Positions 1 to 10,539 of a DNA stretch of 64,000 nucleotides are shown one piece after another. Source of the DNA: Podospora bellae-mahoneyi (taxonomy: Eukaryota; Ascomycota; Sordariomycetes; Sordariales; Podosporaceae); the NCBI RefSeq assembly GCF_035222275.1, contig NC_085885.1:248001-312000 (forward strand). The letters are read 5' to 3'. Every line of letters starts with the position of its first letter. Position 1 is the stretch's first letter. The notes under the pieces were generated by a model that was not told the DNA's origin, did no database searches, and saw only the letters and a program-made list of their open reading frames with translations. The translations under genes and the position numbers were made by a program.

Positions 1-626
1 TTCGAGTTACCCTTCCGCTGCTGTCGCCGTCTTCTTACCCTGTCTGTTGTCGTCTGTCTCTGTTCCACTTTTGCCTCTCTAGGTGCCTCTGTCTCTGATC
101 TAGCCCTGCTCGCTGCTGTCTGGCTGTCTGTCCGCTATTCCGCTGCTGCCCGCCGCACTGTGGGGATTTTTGAGAGAGAGGGAGAGGGAGACCAGACGAA
201 AGTGGGTGAGAGAGAGCGATTTGCTTTTCACGAGTTTTCCCCCCCCCCTCCCATCGTCCCGACGGACGATCGAGTCTTTACCATCACCTCGCCCGTGTCA
301 TTGCGAACCACAAAATCACCGCCCAAAACCACACCAAAAACTCCACCTGCAAAACTCTGCACCTTTTTGGCTTTTCGGTCTTCGGCTATCCCCTTCTTCA
401 CCCTTCGCATCGTCCGTCGAGCGAACCGATCCGATCGACCGCCCCGAGCCACGCTGGGTCTCTCGACTCGCAGTGTCAGAGCCCGACGCCTTCCCATTCC
501 CATCGTGTGCCGCATGAGGCCGAGCTTCGATCCCGCTGTCCCGCAAACGTCACCTCTTCCCAAGCTTGGCTTCTGTCTTGCTGGATCTTCGCGCTAACTG
601 TCGCGATTGCTAGTCTTCGGGCAAAA
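1..626 (+). promoter_or_regulatory. Leader/promoter of the PIN4-like gene with a small uORF
   Basis: Pyrimidine-rich sequence (1-160) followed by GA-rich and C-rich tracts, with no family-like protein in any frame. It probably holds the promoter and long 5' leader of the RNA-binding protein that starts at 627. A short open frame from 514 to 597 (27 codons, starting MRPSFDP) ends 29 nt before that start and could act as a uORF if it lies in the mature leader. An unseen leader intron is also possible. The gene may begin left of the window. Confidence 0.45.
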
Positions 627-2689
627 ATGAGCGAACAGTCGGGCTACTACAGCGGCTATGCGCAGCAGCCAACACGGTCCTCCCCCATTTCGTCCAGGAC
701 GGGCTTCAACACCGTCTCCGGACTCCCAAGCGCCATGCGGCCTCAGCAGCGCCACCAGATAGACTCCTTCACCCAGGGATCTGCCTCTCTATTTCCTGCC
801 GAGGACCGCTTCAACCCCTACGAAAGCAACTCTTTCAGACAACAGCAACAACAACACAGAGCACCACCAACACCAGGCTTCCCGACCGACAATTATATTG
901 CCAATGCCCAGGCATGGGCGTACAACGGTGCCAACACGGTGAACGGAGCAATGGGCGACAGCAGGCTTCGGCCGAGTGCCTCTCGCAGAGCAGCTCTGCC
1001 CACGGTTCGTCCAACTCATCAGCCACATCTCGCACGCGCAGCTAGATATTGTGATCTTTTTTGCTGACTTTGCTTTTTGTTTCCACAGGAATGGACCATG
1101 AGCGGCGAGCAAGGTCTGGGGAGTCAGGCCCTCAACACCCCTTCAACACAGTATTCGGTCATGGCCAACTTTAACAGCCAGAGCATGGGGATGATTAGTG
1201 GTGATGGCTATGGCTCCGAGCGGCATGGCTTTGCGAATGGCATGTACGACCCTCGTCACGATGCCAAGTCCATGTCTAGCGACCTGATTCCGACCGCCAT
1301 TGTCATCAAGAACATCCCGTTCAATGTTCGCAAGGAAATGCTCACATCCATCATGTCGGACCTGGGACTACCCCAGCCATATGCCTTCAACTACCACTTT
1401 GACAACGGCATTTTCCGGGGACTGGCCTTTGCCAACTTTCAGAGCCCTCTCGACACACAGACTGTCATTGAGCAGCTGAACGGATACGAGGTTCAGGGCC
1501 GCAAGCTGAGAGTCGAATACAAGAAGATGCTGCCAGAGCACGAAAGGGAGAGGATTGAACGCGAGAAGCGGGAGAAGAGAGGCCAGTTAGAGGAGCAGCA
1601 CCAGCCCCTAACACTGCAACACCAGTCCTCGATGCACTCTCTAAATGCCGCCCACAGCACCCGATCCCGCACTTCGCCGCTGCGTAAGTCCACGACAAAA
1701 TCAACAATGAAGCTCTCGGCATCAGCTAACCCAGCATCCATTGCAGGGGATGTGGACCTCAACAATCCAGACACTCTGCAGTTCTACACGGAGCTTACCC
1801 TGTTCCGCAACGATCCCAACCGTGAAATCCTGGTTTTCCCCTCTACCATTACACCGCATCAGCGCCGAACCGTCCACATTCTCGCGCACAATATGGGACT
1901 GGAGCATCGCTCGGTTGGCGAGGGGCCGCAGAGACAGCTGCACGTTCTCAAAGAGTCCGCGCCACCTGCGTCCCTCGTGCACAACCTGCCGGGTGTGTCG
2001 GCCGATGCCCACCGCCGTGGTCTGAGCCGTGCTGCTACCATCGACTTTGCTGAGACCCGGAACAGTGGACCAGGCCACTATGCCACCATGGGCCGCTCTA
2101 GCCGTCATGGCCCGACATTGGAGCTTCCGGACAGCCCAGATGGTGGGCTAAATGCGCTCCGCGGCGTCAAGTCGTTTGCCGACCTGCGTTCGTACACGCC
2201 CAGCCCTTCCCTGTCCTCGACAGGCTTTCCTCAAGCTGGCAGTGTAGCTCAGTACGGAGAGTACAGCGCCAATCTTGCCGGTCAGAACAGCTCATTGACC
2301 ACACCCACGACTCCGGGTACCAACTCCAACAATGATCCCTCCATGTTGATCCCGGACCTCAGTGGCATGACATTGAGCGAGAACTTTGGCAGCAACAGAC
2401 TGCGCCCTCGGGACGCACCTGGCGCCATCGGCAGCCAGCGGCCCGTGATGAACGGGTCCAGCACCCGCAGCATTCCCGAACGTCAGCCACTGGGCCCAAA
2501 TGGAGATTGGGGTGAAGGCATGGCCGGTTTTGCTGCCCGCGGCCGGGCCAATGGCCACATGCAACGGGGAAGCGGTACGTGATCTTTGCTGGCCAGCTCT
2601 TTGAACACCACATTGACTAACTTTTTATTGCAGAGTCTTCAGATACCGCGGTGCGTTCGGCAACCACTTCCGCGGCCAGGTTCCAATAG
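627..2689 (+). CDS. PIN4: RRM-R3H RNA-binding protein, PIN4/Cip2-like
   Basis: Proposed exons 627..1004, 1089..2574 and 2634..2689 give 639 aa in phase. The start at 627 has an A-rich Kozak context (AAAAATGAG). The N-terminal 190 residues are low-complexity (Q, S, N, P). An RRM follows at about residues 195-270: it begins TAIVIKNIPFNVRKEML and ends with the RNP1-like segment FRGLAFANF and the RKLRVEYKK strand. A charged helix (HERERIEREKREKRG) follows it. An R3H-type segment lies at about 346-415 (FRNDPNREILVFPSTITPHQ). The tail is low-complexity. RRM plus R3H in this order matches yeast Pin4/Mdt1 and fission yeast Cip1/Cip2, cytoplasmic RNA-binding proteins linked to stress and the cell cycle. 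The intron 1 donor is weak (GTTCGT), so that boundary is less certain. If intron 2 (GTACGT...TTGCAG) is not removed, the protein ends at 2582. Confidence 0.8.
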
Positions 2690-4867
2690 GAGCGGAATCG
2701 TGCACCTGCCAGTTGTGTGTATGTTCCGCGTGCTGATCTTGAACGAGCCAACCGGGCGTCGTATCCCTCCGGCTTGCCCGCACAGCAGAGCCGACCGCAG
2801 GCCCAACAATTACCTCACATTCGCTATCCTTCCCATTTTCTTTCTGGGCCGCCGCTTCAGGATGGTCAGAGAGTTTTCGTGTTTCCACCCTCGCCTCCCC
2901 TTTACTGATGGCATTGGAAGAAATCGATTGAGCAAAGTTCGTGTGGGTTGAATAGCTGCTACGGCTGTTGGATTAAAATAATTTGTTGGAATACGGACGG
3001 ATGGGCGCCATCATTGCGACCTGCAACACACCAAAGCAAAACAGCAAAACAAAAAAAAAAGACAACTATCCGCATCTACACATACACTCGCAACAACCGC
3101 ACAGAGTCACTTCTTCGCCCTTGCTGCCTTCGCCGAGCATACGCCTTGTAATATTGTTTCAGAAGCACGTCTTCGGCCCTTCCAAGACTCTGGTTTTCCT
3201 CTTTTTTTTCCCTCGACCTCCCTCAACTGTCCGTGGTTCGTACCCAAGCTCCATGATGATTGGCGACGTTGCCGCTCCTTCGAGCCTTTGTGCTATGCTC
3301 TCCCGATAATGAACGACGATGGAAATACGAAAAGAGACGGGAAAATGAACGAATTGGGTATACAGAGAAGACTTTATACACCTCATCTGGGCGACCAATT
3401 TTGTGCCAATCTTTTGATTGGCATTAGGCAAACCTCCGCAAGGCAGCATTCCAGGATTACTTTTTCTTTGAGCTGCCTTGGTTCCTTGGACGCCCACCAA
3501 GGCTTTTCCCCTGACGCAAAGCGTCCTGGGTTTGCCCCGCCAACCACTTGTTTTATGAATGTTATGGTTGTTACGACGTCACGTCCTAGATGGCTACGGC
3601 AAAGCTACACCACCCCTTTGCTTGGTGGGCAGGGCACTTGACTACTTGTTTCGACTCAATGTGCGGCCCGCCAAGAAGAGCACAAAACCGGTGCTATGGC
3701 ATACGAAAAAGCAAAAGGAACTCATCTAATAGACCGCACACTCAGGTGTGACTATCCACGCCCCTTTTTCTACCCTTTCTTGATGCATATAGGTGTGTCC
3801 CTGACAATGGACACGACATTGCATATGTCAGCATGATGTGGTGACCAGATAGTGATGAGCGCCGGTGGGGGGATGGTGGCGCACAAATCTTCTACAGGTT
3901 GTCGTTGAAAATAACAAAAGTTTGACTTGGTCCATGTTATTTCAGCAAAGCTGCATTTGGGTTCCTGTTACTGTTTTTTTGACTTATTCGGTCTACTTTA
4001 ATATATGTCTTTTGCCTCGATGTTTCTTTTCTCGTGGTTTGTGTTTGTCTTTGGTTTGGGTGGGCTGCTGCGAGAAAGACGATTCAAGAACGCACTTCAA
4101 GGGCTCTATAATCACACTATCCTTCCACTAGCGACAAACTTTTCTGGGCATGATATGATGGGTGGTGATGACGGTTGATGATGGGACCGAGGCACGAATG
4201 AATTTGGCTGTCGCAGTTTAAGCCAAGAGACATGAAAATGGGGGTATAAAAAAAGGATCGGGATCACAAGCAAGAATGATGTTCATGGTTATGAAGTATG
4301 AGTACTTCTATTTGCTGGGAGCGAGATATTGGCGGCTTGGCTTATTTCCATCATTCTCATCAAATATGCGGATACCTTCACTCTTGGTGTTGGAGTCCTT
4401 GTGTAGATAGACCGTTGTGAGTTCCAATTGTTCAGGCGTCGGGCAATTACCGGGCTAGTCACCTAATATGAGGTTGGCTGTTCCTTTTTCTCTGTACATT
4501 GCTATCACGTGAAGGGTTTTTCAACAAAATGTAGGGACTGCCAGCTACTCACCAAGGGGATGTTCAAAGAAGGTTGGGCCACTAATGTCACGGTTAACAA
4601 GCCTGGAAATTCGGTAGCCTTGAAAGTTTAGCAGTGAGCTTTTAAACATTAGTAGGTGGAGGCCTTGGGGGAAGAATACTCGTTGATTGACTTCAAATAT
4701 ATACCATAAGGTAAAGACCAATATGTCTCGACATGGTCAAGGCCCTTCTTATTTTTTTGATGCAGTTCCTCGTGTTATGTCTGGGAAAGTGGGTCGGTCC
4801 CACATATAAGGGGGTGTCTTGCAAACATTCCCCTCTTTCGAGTCACGACATATCCTCACTCACACAC
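2690..4867. other. Intergenic, about 2.2 kb, no convincing gene
   Basis: 3' flank of the PIN4-like gene and upstream region of MET22. It has an A10 run near 3050, T-rich patches, and short open frames that match no family and show no coding character. A TATA-like string (GGTATAAAAAAAGG) lies at about 4244, and a perfect TCACGTGA palindrome at 4505-4512. A second TATA-like string (CATATAAGG) lies at about 4801, followed by a pyrimidine-rich stretch just before the MET22 start. Confidence 0.5.
4505..4512. promoter_or_regulatory. TCACGTGA palindrome (CBF1-type E-box) upstream of MET22
   Basis: A perfect 8-bp TCACGTGA palindrome lies 356 nt before the chosen MET22 start. In yeast, Cbf1 binds TCACGTG and recruits Met4 to sulfur-assimilation genes. 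Met22 degrades the by-product PAP of that pathway, so the site is plausible, but binding here is inference. Confidence 0.35.
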
Positions 4868-6001
4868 ATGCTCGCTCAAAAAATGGATTCGCCACTCCGC
4901 CACGAACTCAATCTCGCACTTGGGCTAGCTCGCCAAGCTGCCTTGATCAGCCGGACTGTCTTATCTGAGTTCCTTCTCACTCACCAGAAAAGCGAGGTTG
5001 ATTCGGTAACAAAAAGCGACTTCAGCCCCGTTACTGTGGCCGACTTTGCCATTCAGGCCCTTCTGGCTGGCACCCTCAGTAAGGCATTCCCCGACGATGG
5101 GCTAGTGGGTGAGGAATCGGCAGACGAGCTGAGGAAAGACCCTCGACTGCTGCACAAGGTTGCGGCCGTATTAAAAGTCGCAAAAGGCTGGGAGGCAAGA
5201 GACGAGAATCATGTGTGTGATGTCATTGACCTCTGCAAAGGCGAGGGGAAGGGAAGGACGTGGGTATTTGATCCCATTGATGGCACCAAGACATTCCTCA
5301 AGGGACAGCAATATGCCATCAATATTGCCTTGTTGGCAGAAGGGGAAGGTTGGCGGGGCAGGGAGGAAGTCATGAGTGTGGTTGCTTGTCCGCTCTTGGA
5401 CTGGACGCTGGGAGCCATGGGGGGAGCAACGGTGATAAATGACGCGTCTGTGGACAAAACAGGGAAAGGGGCAGTCATTTACTGTGTCAAAGGCCATGGG
5501 GTTTTCGTCGAACCATTGTTCAACAAGACAGACGACGAAAAGCCGAGACGGGTCCCTCAACATGCAAGCCAAGTCACGGCAATCGAGGAACTGAAGAGTG
5601 TGACCTGCTGGCAGAGTCTAGACTCGGGAGTTGACACGATGCATGAAAGGGTAGCTGAAAGACTGGGCATGGACTTTCCGGGGAACGACCTTCTCGGATG
5701 GGTAAATCGATGGGTGTGCCTTGCGCTTGGCCTAGCAAACACCACGATATGGGTATACAAAAAGAGAGAGAGAAAGGCAAAAATATGGGATCATGCGGGT
5801 GCCATGCTTCTTTTTAAGGAGGTTGGTGGCAAAATTACGGATGTTGATGGGAAAGATATCGATTTGACCCAAGGGAGGCTGTTGGGCCAAAATTTCGGCT
5901 TCCTGGCGGCACCACAAAGGGTTCATGGATTGGTGTTGGAAGCATTGAAAGAGGCCATGAGGGAAAGGGAAAATCTTAACACGGTGAGCGGATCTACCTG
6001 A
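4868..6001 (+). CDS. MET22: 3'(2'),5'-bisphosphate nucleotidase (PAP phosphatase)
   Basis: Single-exon gene, 377 aa from the chosen start. It belongs to the inositol-monophosphatase superfamily and should hydrolyse 3'-phosphoadenosine 5'-phosphate to AMP, removing the inhibitory by-product of sulfate assimilation. Metal-site motifs are visible: GLVGEES near residue 80, DPIDGTKTFLKG near 135-146 and WDHAGAMLLF near 307. The last corresponds to the family's W-D-H-A-A-G element. Length fits yeast Met22/Hal2 (357 aa). In-frame ATGs occur at 4733, 4868 and 4883. The 45-residue extension from 4733 is hydrophobic and lies over a TATA-like CATATAAGG and a CT-rich leader, so I chose 4868. The start at 4883 (AAAAAATGG) is equally good. 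This is the target of Li+/Na+ inhibition in yeast. Confidence 0.9.
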   Translation: MLAQKMDSPLRHELNLALGLARQAALISRTVLSEFLLTHQKSEVDSVTKSDFSPVTVADFAIQALLAGTLSKAFPDDGLVGEESADELRKDPRLLHKVAAVLKVAKGWEARDENHVCDVIDLCKGEGKGRTWVFDPIDGTKTFLKGQQYAINIALLAEGEGWRGREEVMSVVACPLLDWTLGAMGGATVINDASVDKTGKGAVIYCVKGHGVFVEPLFNKTDDEKPRRVPQHASQVTAIEELKSVTCWQSLDSGVDTMHERVAERLGMDFPGNDLLGWVNRWVCLALGLANTTIWVYKKRERKAKIWDHAGAMLLFKEVGGKITDVDGKDIDLTQGRLLGQNFGFLAAPQRVHGLVLEALKEAMRERENLNTVSGST

Positions 6002-7629
6002 TGCTGGCTTCTGCTGGTTTCCAGGCAAACGTTTCTTAATGATTCTATCTGCATACATTTCGTCATCTGATCGGCAGTCATCATAACTCAGTAGTTTATG
6101 AGCAAGAGTAAATGGAACTAGAACTGGTCCCCGAATCTTGCAGTAGCAACTTTGCCACGTGGGAGAAAGTGTTGACTGCTCGCTTACACGGACAGTCTTC
6201 TGGCGAGACTAGGACCCGAGTCTGACAAACTGTGAGACATTAAATCAAAAGCCACGTGGGGGATTCAAAGACTTGGGCACCGAGCTCATGGTGCAAAGAG
6301 CGACTCGGGACCCAGAACCCAGCGACCAGCCGTTGGGTCCGCAGTAACAGTGGCGGTCTATCCATCTCTTCGAGTATGAATGTCATACCCAGCTTGGGCT
6401 CATTTGCATATATCACTGGGGTTCCATAGAAGTCTAGATGGCTGTGGAGTTTGCCCTCGAGAATTGACAACTTGGTGCCGTGGCAGTGCCTGGGTAACTA
6501 ATATGCCCACATTGGCAACAGACAAAACACAGAGAACAAAGCGGCAGTTTCTTTTCTTTCCTGTTGAACCAGCTAAATGCCCAGAATCTCGATGCTCGGA
6601 TGGCCTGCCATCCTCCTGCACCTCGGTTTTCCCGGATGGCCTGGTCGGAAGAAACCGAAGATTGAGTAGCACCGGCATCCAGACAAACCCCCCAAAGGAT
6701 AAAACTCAAGGGAAGGAAGAGAACGTGGCTTGTGGGGCAGAACATAAAAGGGTGTGACTGCTCGGTTGTCGGTTGACAGCGACTTGCCGCCTCGCCCGCC
6801 GCAGCACATGGCATATATACATACCATGTGTTTGATTACTTGACGCCAGGAAGGCCCGAAGCGGCCCAGAACAGACGAGAAATGAACGAATGGGACAAGT
6901 TTCCCCGCACCCCAGAAAATGGTGCCCACCCCCTTTTCCCTATCATCTCCATGTTTACCCCAGATGTATTTCACGTTATATTCCCAAACCCCATTTAGAA
7001 ATGTTTGGTTCTGCCCTCCCATACGTCACTTGTCTGGTTCTTAATGCACCCAACACCAAGCGAGGGCGGCTGCGTGTGAGCAGCGTGACCTTGGATAATC
7101 AACGTGGGAGAAGGGGGGCGGCTGCACCTGATTTTACCCGGCTGTATACAGACTCTTCACAAACAACAAGACATCAATTCCGGAGCTCCAGCAATTGTGG
7201 ACGAATACGGCAAGAGGTCCAATAACAGCTCGAATCTTTCTCCACCAATCACTCATATTATACCCAAATGATCAGAGAACATAGAACAAGTTCTGTAGTA
7301 TCGGCAGTTAGTACTTGCCGGGAGCCTGAAAGAGTTCGAAGAGACTCTACCCGGTCGAGACGGGGCCATCGACGCCATCGTGCCCAAAGCAGGCAAACAG
7401 ACATGGCTGGAAATCAGAAATAAAAGAGTCCCAGCCGGCCCAGCTTTGGCTGGAGAGCCTCTCCTCTCCTTTTCTCGTCACCGACGAATACTACTTTCCA
7501 TTCTTTCTCCTCCAGGAGCGTAAGATCTTCCTCTGGTTGAGCCTCGCAAGAGATCAAGCCGCCACCGCACCCAACGACAAGACACCAGCACACAAGGGGG
7601 ACAGATCAAAGGATCAACAAAGGGACAAT
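6002..7629. promoter_or_regulatory. Intergenic/promoter region of the DUF1996 gene
   Basis: About 1.6 kb without a recognisable gene. Two identical 10-mers, GCCACGTGGG, lie at 6155-6164 and 6252-6261, each with a CACGTG core. A TATA-like CATATATACATA lies near 6810. An AATAAAAG string at about 7419 and a CT-rich tract (7455-7515) precede the DUF1996 start and look like the core promoter and start-site region. Confidence 0.4.
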
Positions 7630-8805
7630 ATGCATTCGTGGTCTACCCTCACCGCGGCTTTTGCGCTGCTGGCCAACGGAGTTGCCGCTCAGAACATGTT
7701 GCGGTTCGCCTGCTCCCAGCTCGTTGTCGACCGTGTCGATCCTCTCGTCAACCCCGGCGTCCGCTACACTCCCCATCTTCACCAGATTGTTGGTGGTAAC
7801 TCCTTCAACCTGACCATGGAGCCAGTCGAGTATGACTTGGTCAAGAGATCGACCTGCACATCCTGCTCGTTCCCCCAGGATCTGTCCAACTACTGGACGG
7901 CCGTCATGTTTTTCAAGCACAAGAACGGATCGTATCACCGTGTTCCCCAAGTCGGCAACGGCGGTCCCCAGGGTCAACTCATCAACAAGGGTGGTCTCGA
8001 CATCTACTACATTCCCAGCGGCAAGACCACCGCCTTCAGACCTGTACGTTCTGTGATCGTGGGCCCAGGGATTTGTATCACTGACAAGACTGGCATCTAG
8101 GGCTTCCGCATGCTTGCCGGTAACGCGGCCAACACCGAGGACAGCAAGGTTTCCAAGGCCAACATCTGCCATCGTTGCTGGACATCGACCAACGAGGGCA
8201 ACTTCATCGGCGGTGCTCCCTGCACTGGCTCTGATACCGTCGCCATCCCTCAGGAGCCGCGCTGCAAGATGATCCGCCAGACCATCATCTTCCCCCACTG
8301 CTGGGACGGCAAGAACCTTGACACCCCCGACCACAAGTCCCACGTCGCCTACGGCCAGGGCTCTGGTGCCACTGGCGGCGGCGCCTGCCCATCCAGCCAC
8401 CCCGTCAAGCTTCCTCAGCTCATGTACGAGCTGATGTGGAACGTGACCAACTTCAGTGATAAGAACATGTGGCCCACCTCGGGCCCTGCCTTTGTCTACA
8501 GCATGAACCTTGGCGGATCTGCCGCTCACGGTGACTACGTCTTCGGCTGGGAAGGCGACACTCTTCAGCGTGCCATGGACAAGGGCTGCAACCTCAACCG
8601 TGCTTGCCCTGCTGCTGGTCTTACTTACCAGCCTCCCGAGGTTTACAACGCTTGCAACATCAAGCAGCAGGCTCCCGAGCCCGTCGACGGCTGTAAGTTT
8701 TCATCCCCACCCCCTTCACAAACGTCTGAGAGAGATGAATGCTAATGATATCATCAACCAGGGCTCAAGGCCATGCCGATGGGCGATGTCGCCATTAAGG
8801 CTTAA
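7630..8805 (+). CDS. Secreted DUF1996-domain protein
   Basis: Exons 7630..8043, 8101..8692 and 8762..8805 give 349 aa. Both introns are canonical (GTACGT...CACTGAC...TAG and GTAAGT...CAG). The protein begins with a clear signal peptide (hydrophobic core LTAAFALLANGVAA, cleavage near residue 20). It continues as a typical DUF1996 domain: FACSQLVVDRVDPLVNPG, the cysteine pair CTSCSFPQD, a segment ending KANICHRCW, FPHCWDGKNLD, and the terminal WLKAMP. Several N-glycosylation sequons are present (NLT, NGS, NVT, NFS). DUF1996 proteins are widespread secreted or wall-associated proteins of ascomycetes with no established biochemical function. The longer in-frame opening from 7537 lacks an ATG before the signal peptide, so 7630 is the start. 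No WSC or GPI region follows the domain. Confidence 0.9.
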
Positions 8806-10539
8806 TCTCACGCAATGATAGCAATTTCCTAGTGTTCAAGAGAACAGCACCAAGACCATGGACTTGTTTGAAAACTCTACATGTTCATCATTGTTTTGAA
8901 AAGAGTGGTCTGGTTGGATGGTTGAGCACGTCAGGCAGAGTGGAGTCGGCATCAGTTTACACAAACATAGTATTACTTTTATTCCCCCTCCTCACTCGTC
9001 TTGTCATTTGTGGTGAATCATTCCTTGCCCTTGTGTGCCCCATTGCGTGTAGTTTGATTACATGTACCGCCGGAATTTGAGCCTGGCTCATTACAGAATA
9101 TCTGGGTGTTCATCGATTTATGTTTTTCAAGTCAGTAGCTGGTCGTGACTTGACCCACCAGTAATGTCGACAGGACCAGGGGACAGCCCAAATCTTCGCT
9201 TTGCCCACATTGTGTTTATGCGGCGAGCATGATGCCGTGGTCGAAAAGTGCCAAGCAACCAGTTTAATCTATATAAACACGGTGCTGGTGTCTTCCTTCC
9301 TAAGCTGGAAAAGCTGAACTTGGATGTTCGGTACCTATTTCTGCGAGCGATGGACATTGAGCTCCCTTATATTTCCTTTGACTTTGTCAGGTCTTCACAT
9401 GCTTCAGTCAGGAGATGCTCCTTGTCTCCTTTCTTCAGACACTGGCCCAAGACGCCAGGCATCAAGGTCTTTTGCCTAAATTTGCTCGATTAGTTTTGCC
9501 CGCAAGCCAGAACGGCAAAAGTCCCCAACCATGAACGAGGATCGCCCCAATTCATGTCGATCCGACTTGACTCTGCTCTCCGAAATGGAAACATTGGTAG
9601 ATACCGGGGTTTGCAATGAAATGTGAAGTTTTGATCCTACCTCAATCAACGTTGCACCCGTGCAGGTGTGATGCCATCCACCGTCATGAAACGTGGCAAC
9701 CACATGCTGCTCAAGCATGTATGTATAAGAAAGAAACAGGTTTCCCTTCTATAGCAGTAGAGTAGCCCAGCTGGATGTTCACTTTGCATATCTTTGACCC
9801 ACACATTGCCAACGCTTGCCGCCAAACATCCCAGCAACGTCCATGGTGTCTTCAAATCTACAGCAGGGGTAAACAATAGGACAGGGGAAATTGGGGAATG
9901 CATTTCTCTCCTTCTGTACTAACCCATCGTTTCATGACCAGAGACAAACCAGCCGATGCACCTTTTCTGTTGCTTATCGTACAATCACATCTCCATGAAG
10001 AACAGAGTACAATGATCGTGGTAAATGTTTACAACGCGCCTCCGCTGCCGCTAACTGTTAGGGGGTGACCCTCGCTGTTCTTCTTTCTTCTCTACCAACT
10101 TAAGAGATATTCCAAGCCAATTATTCTCAATGCTTGGTTGAGTGTTTATTCATGCTTTGCAAAAGAAAAGGAAAACAAGAAAAAAAGAGAGAACTCCTGC
10201 CACATTGTCGAGACAACAACGCCCTTTTTTCGCCGTGAACTAAACCAAACTCCTGGTATCTTCTGTGAACCCCAGCAAAAACACTCAATGGTAACAGCAA
10301 AAGAGTGACTGATCCCTCACATCAAGGGCCTGATCCATCCAAGAAGCGGCGAAATGACGAGGTGGCTGGCGTGCCAAAGAGGCTTGAGCTTGGTGGTCTG
10401 CGTGATGGCGGGGGCAGATCACGGGTGTGGCGAGGCACCGTCACTCCCAGCGCATTATATTGGTCGTGGCCGGTAGCATTGTGTGACCCTCTGACCTCGA
10501 AAGTCTCTGGTCGTGGCCGCGACGGTACATCTGCTGGTT
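8806..10539. other. Intergenic between convergent genes, no gene seen
   Basis: 1.7 kb between the ends of the DUF1996 gene and striatin. The open frames here are short, lack introns that would join them, and resemble no family. A/T-rich strings and AAGAAAAAAAG-like runs near 10,170 suit 3'-end sequence. Confidence 0.5.

Noticed and set aside
7606-8529. 307-codon open frame on the minus strand over the DUF1996 gene
   Set aside because: It is the antisense shadow of a well-supported spliced secreted protein; the product has no recognisable domain.
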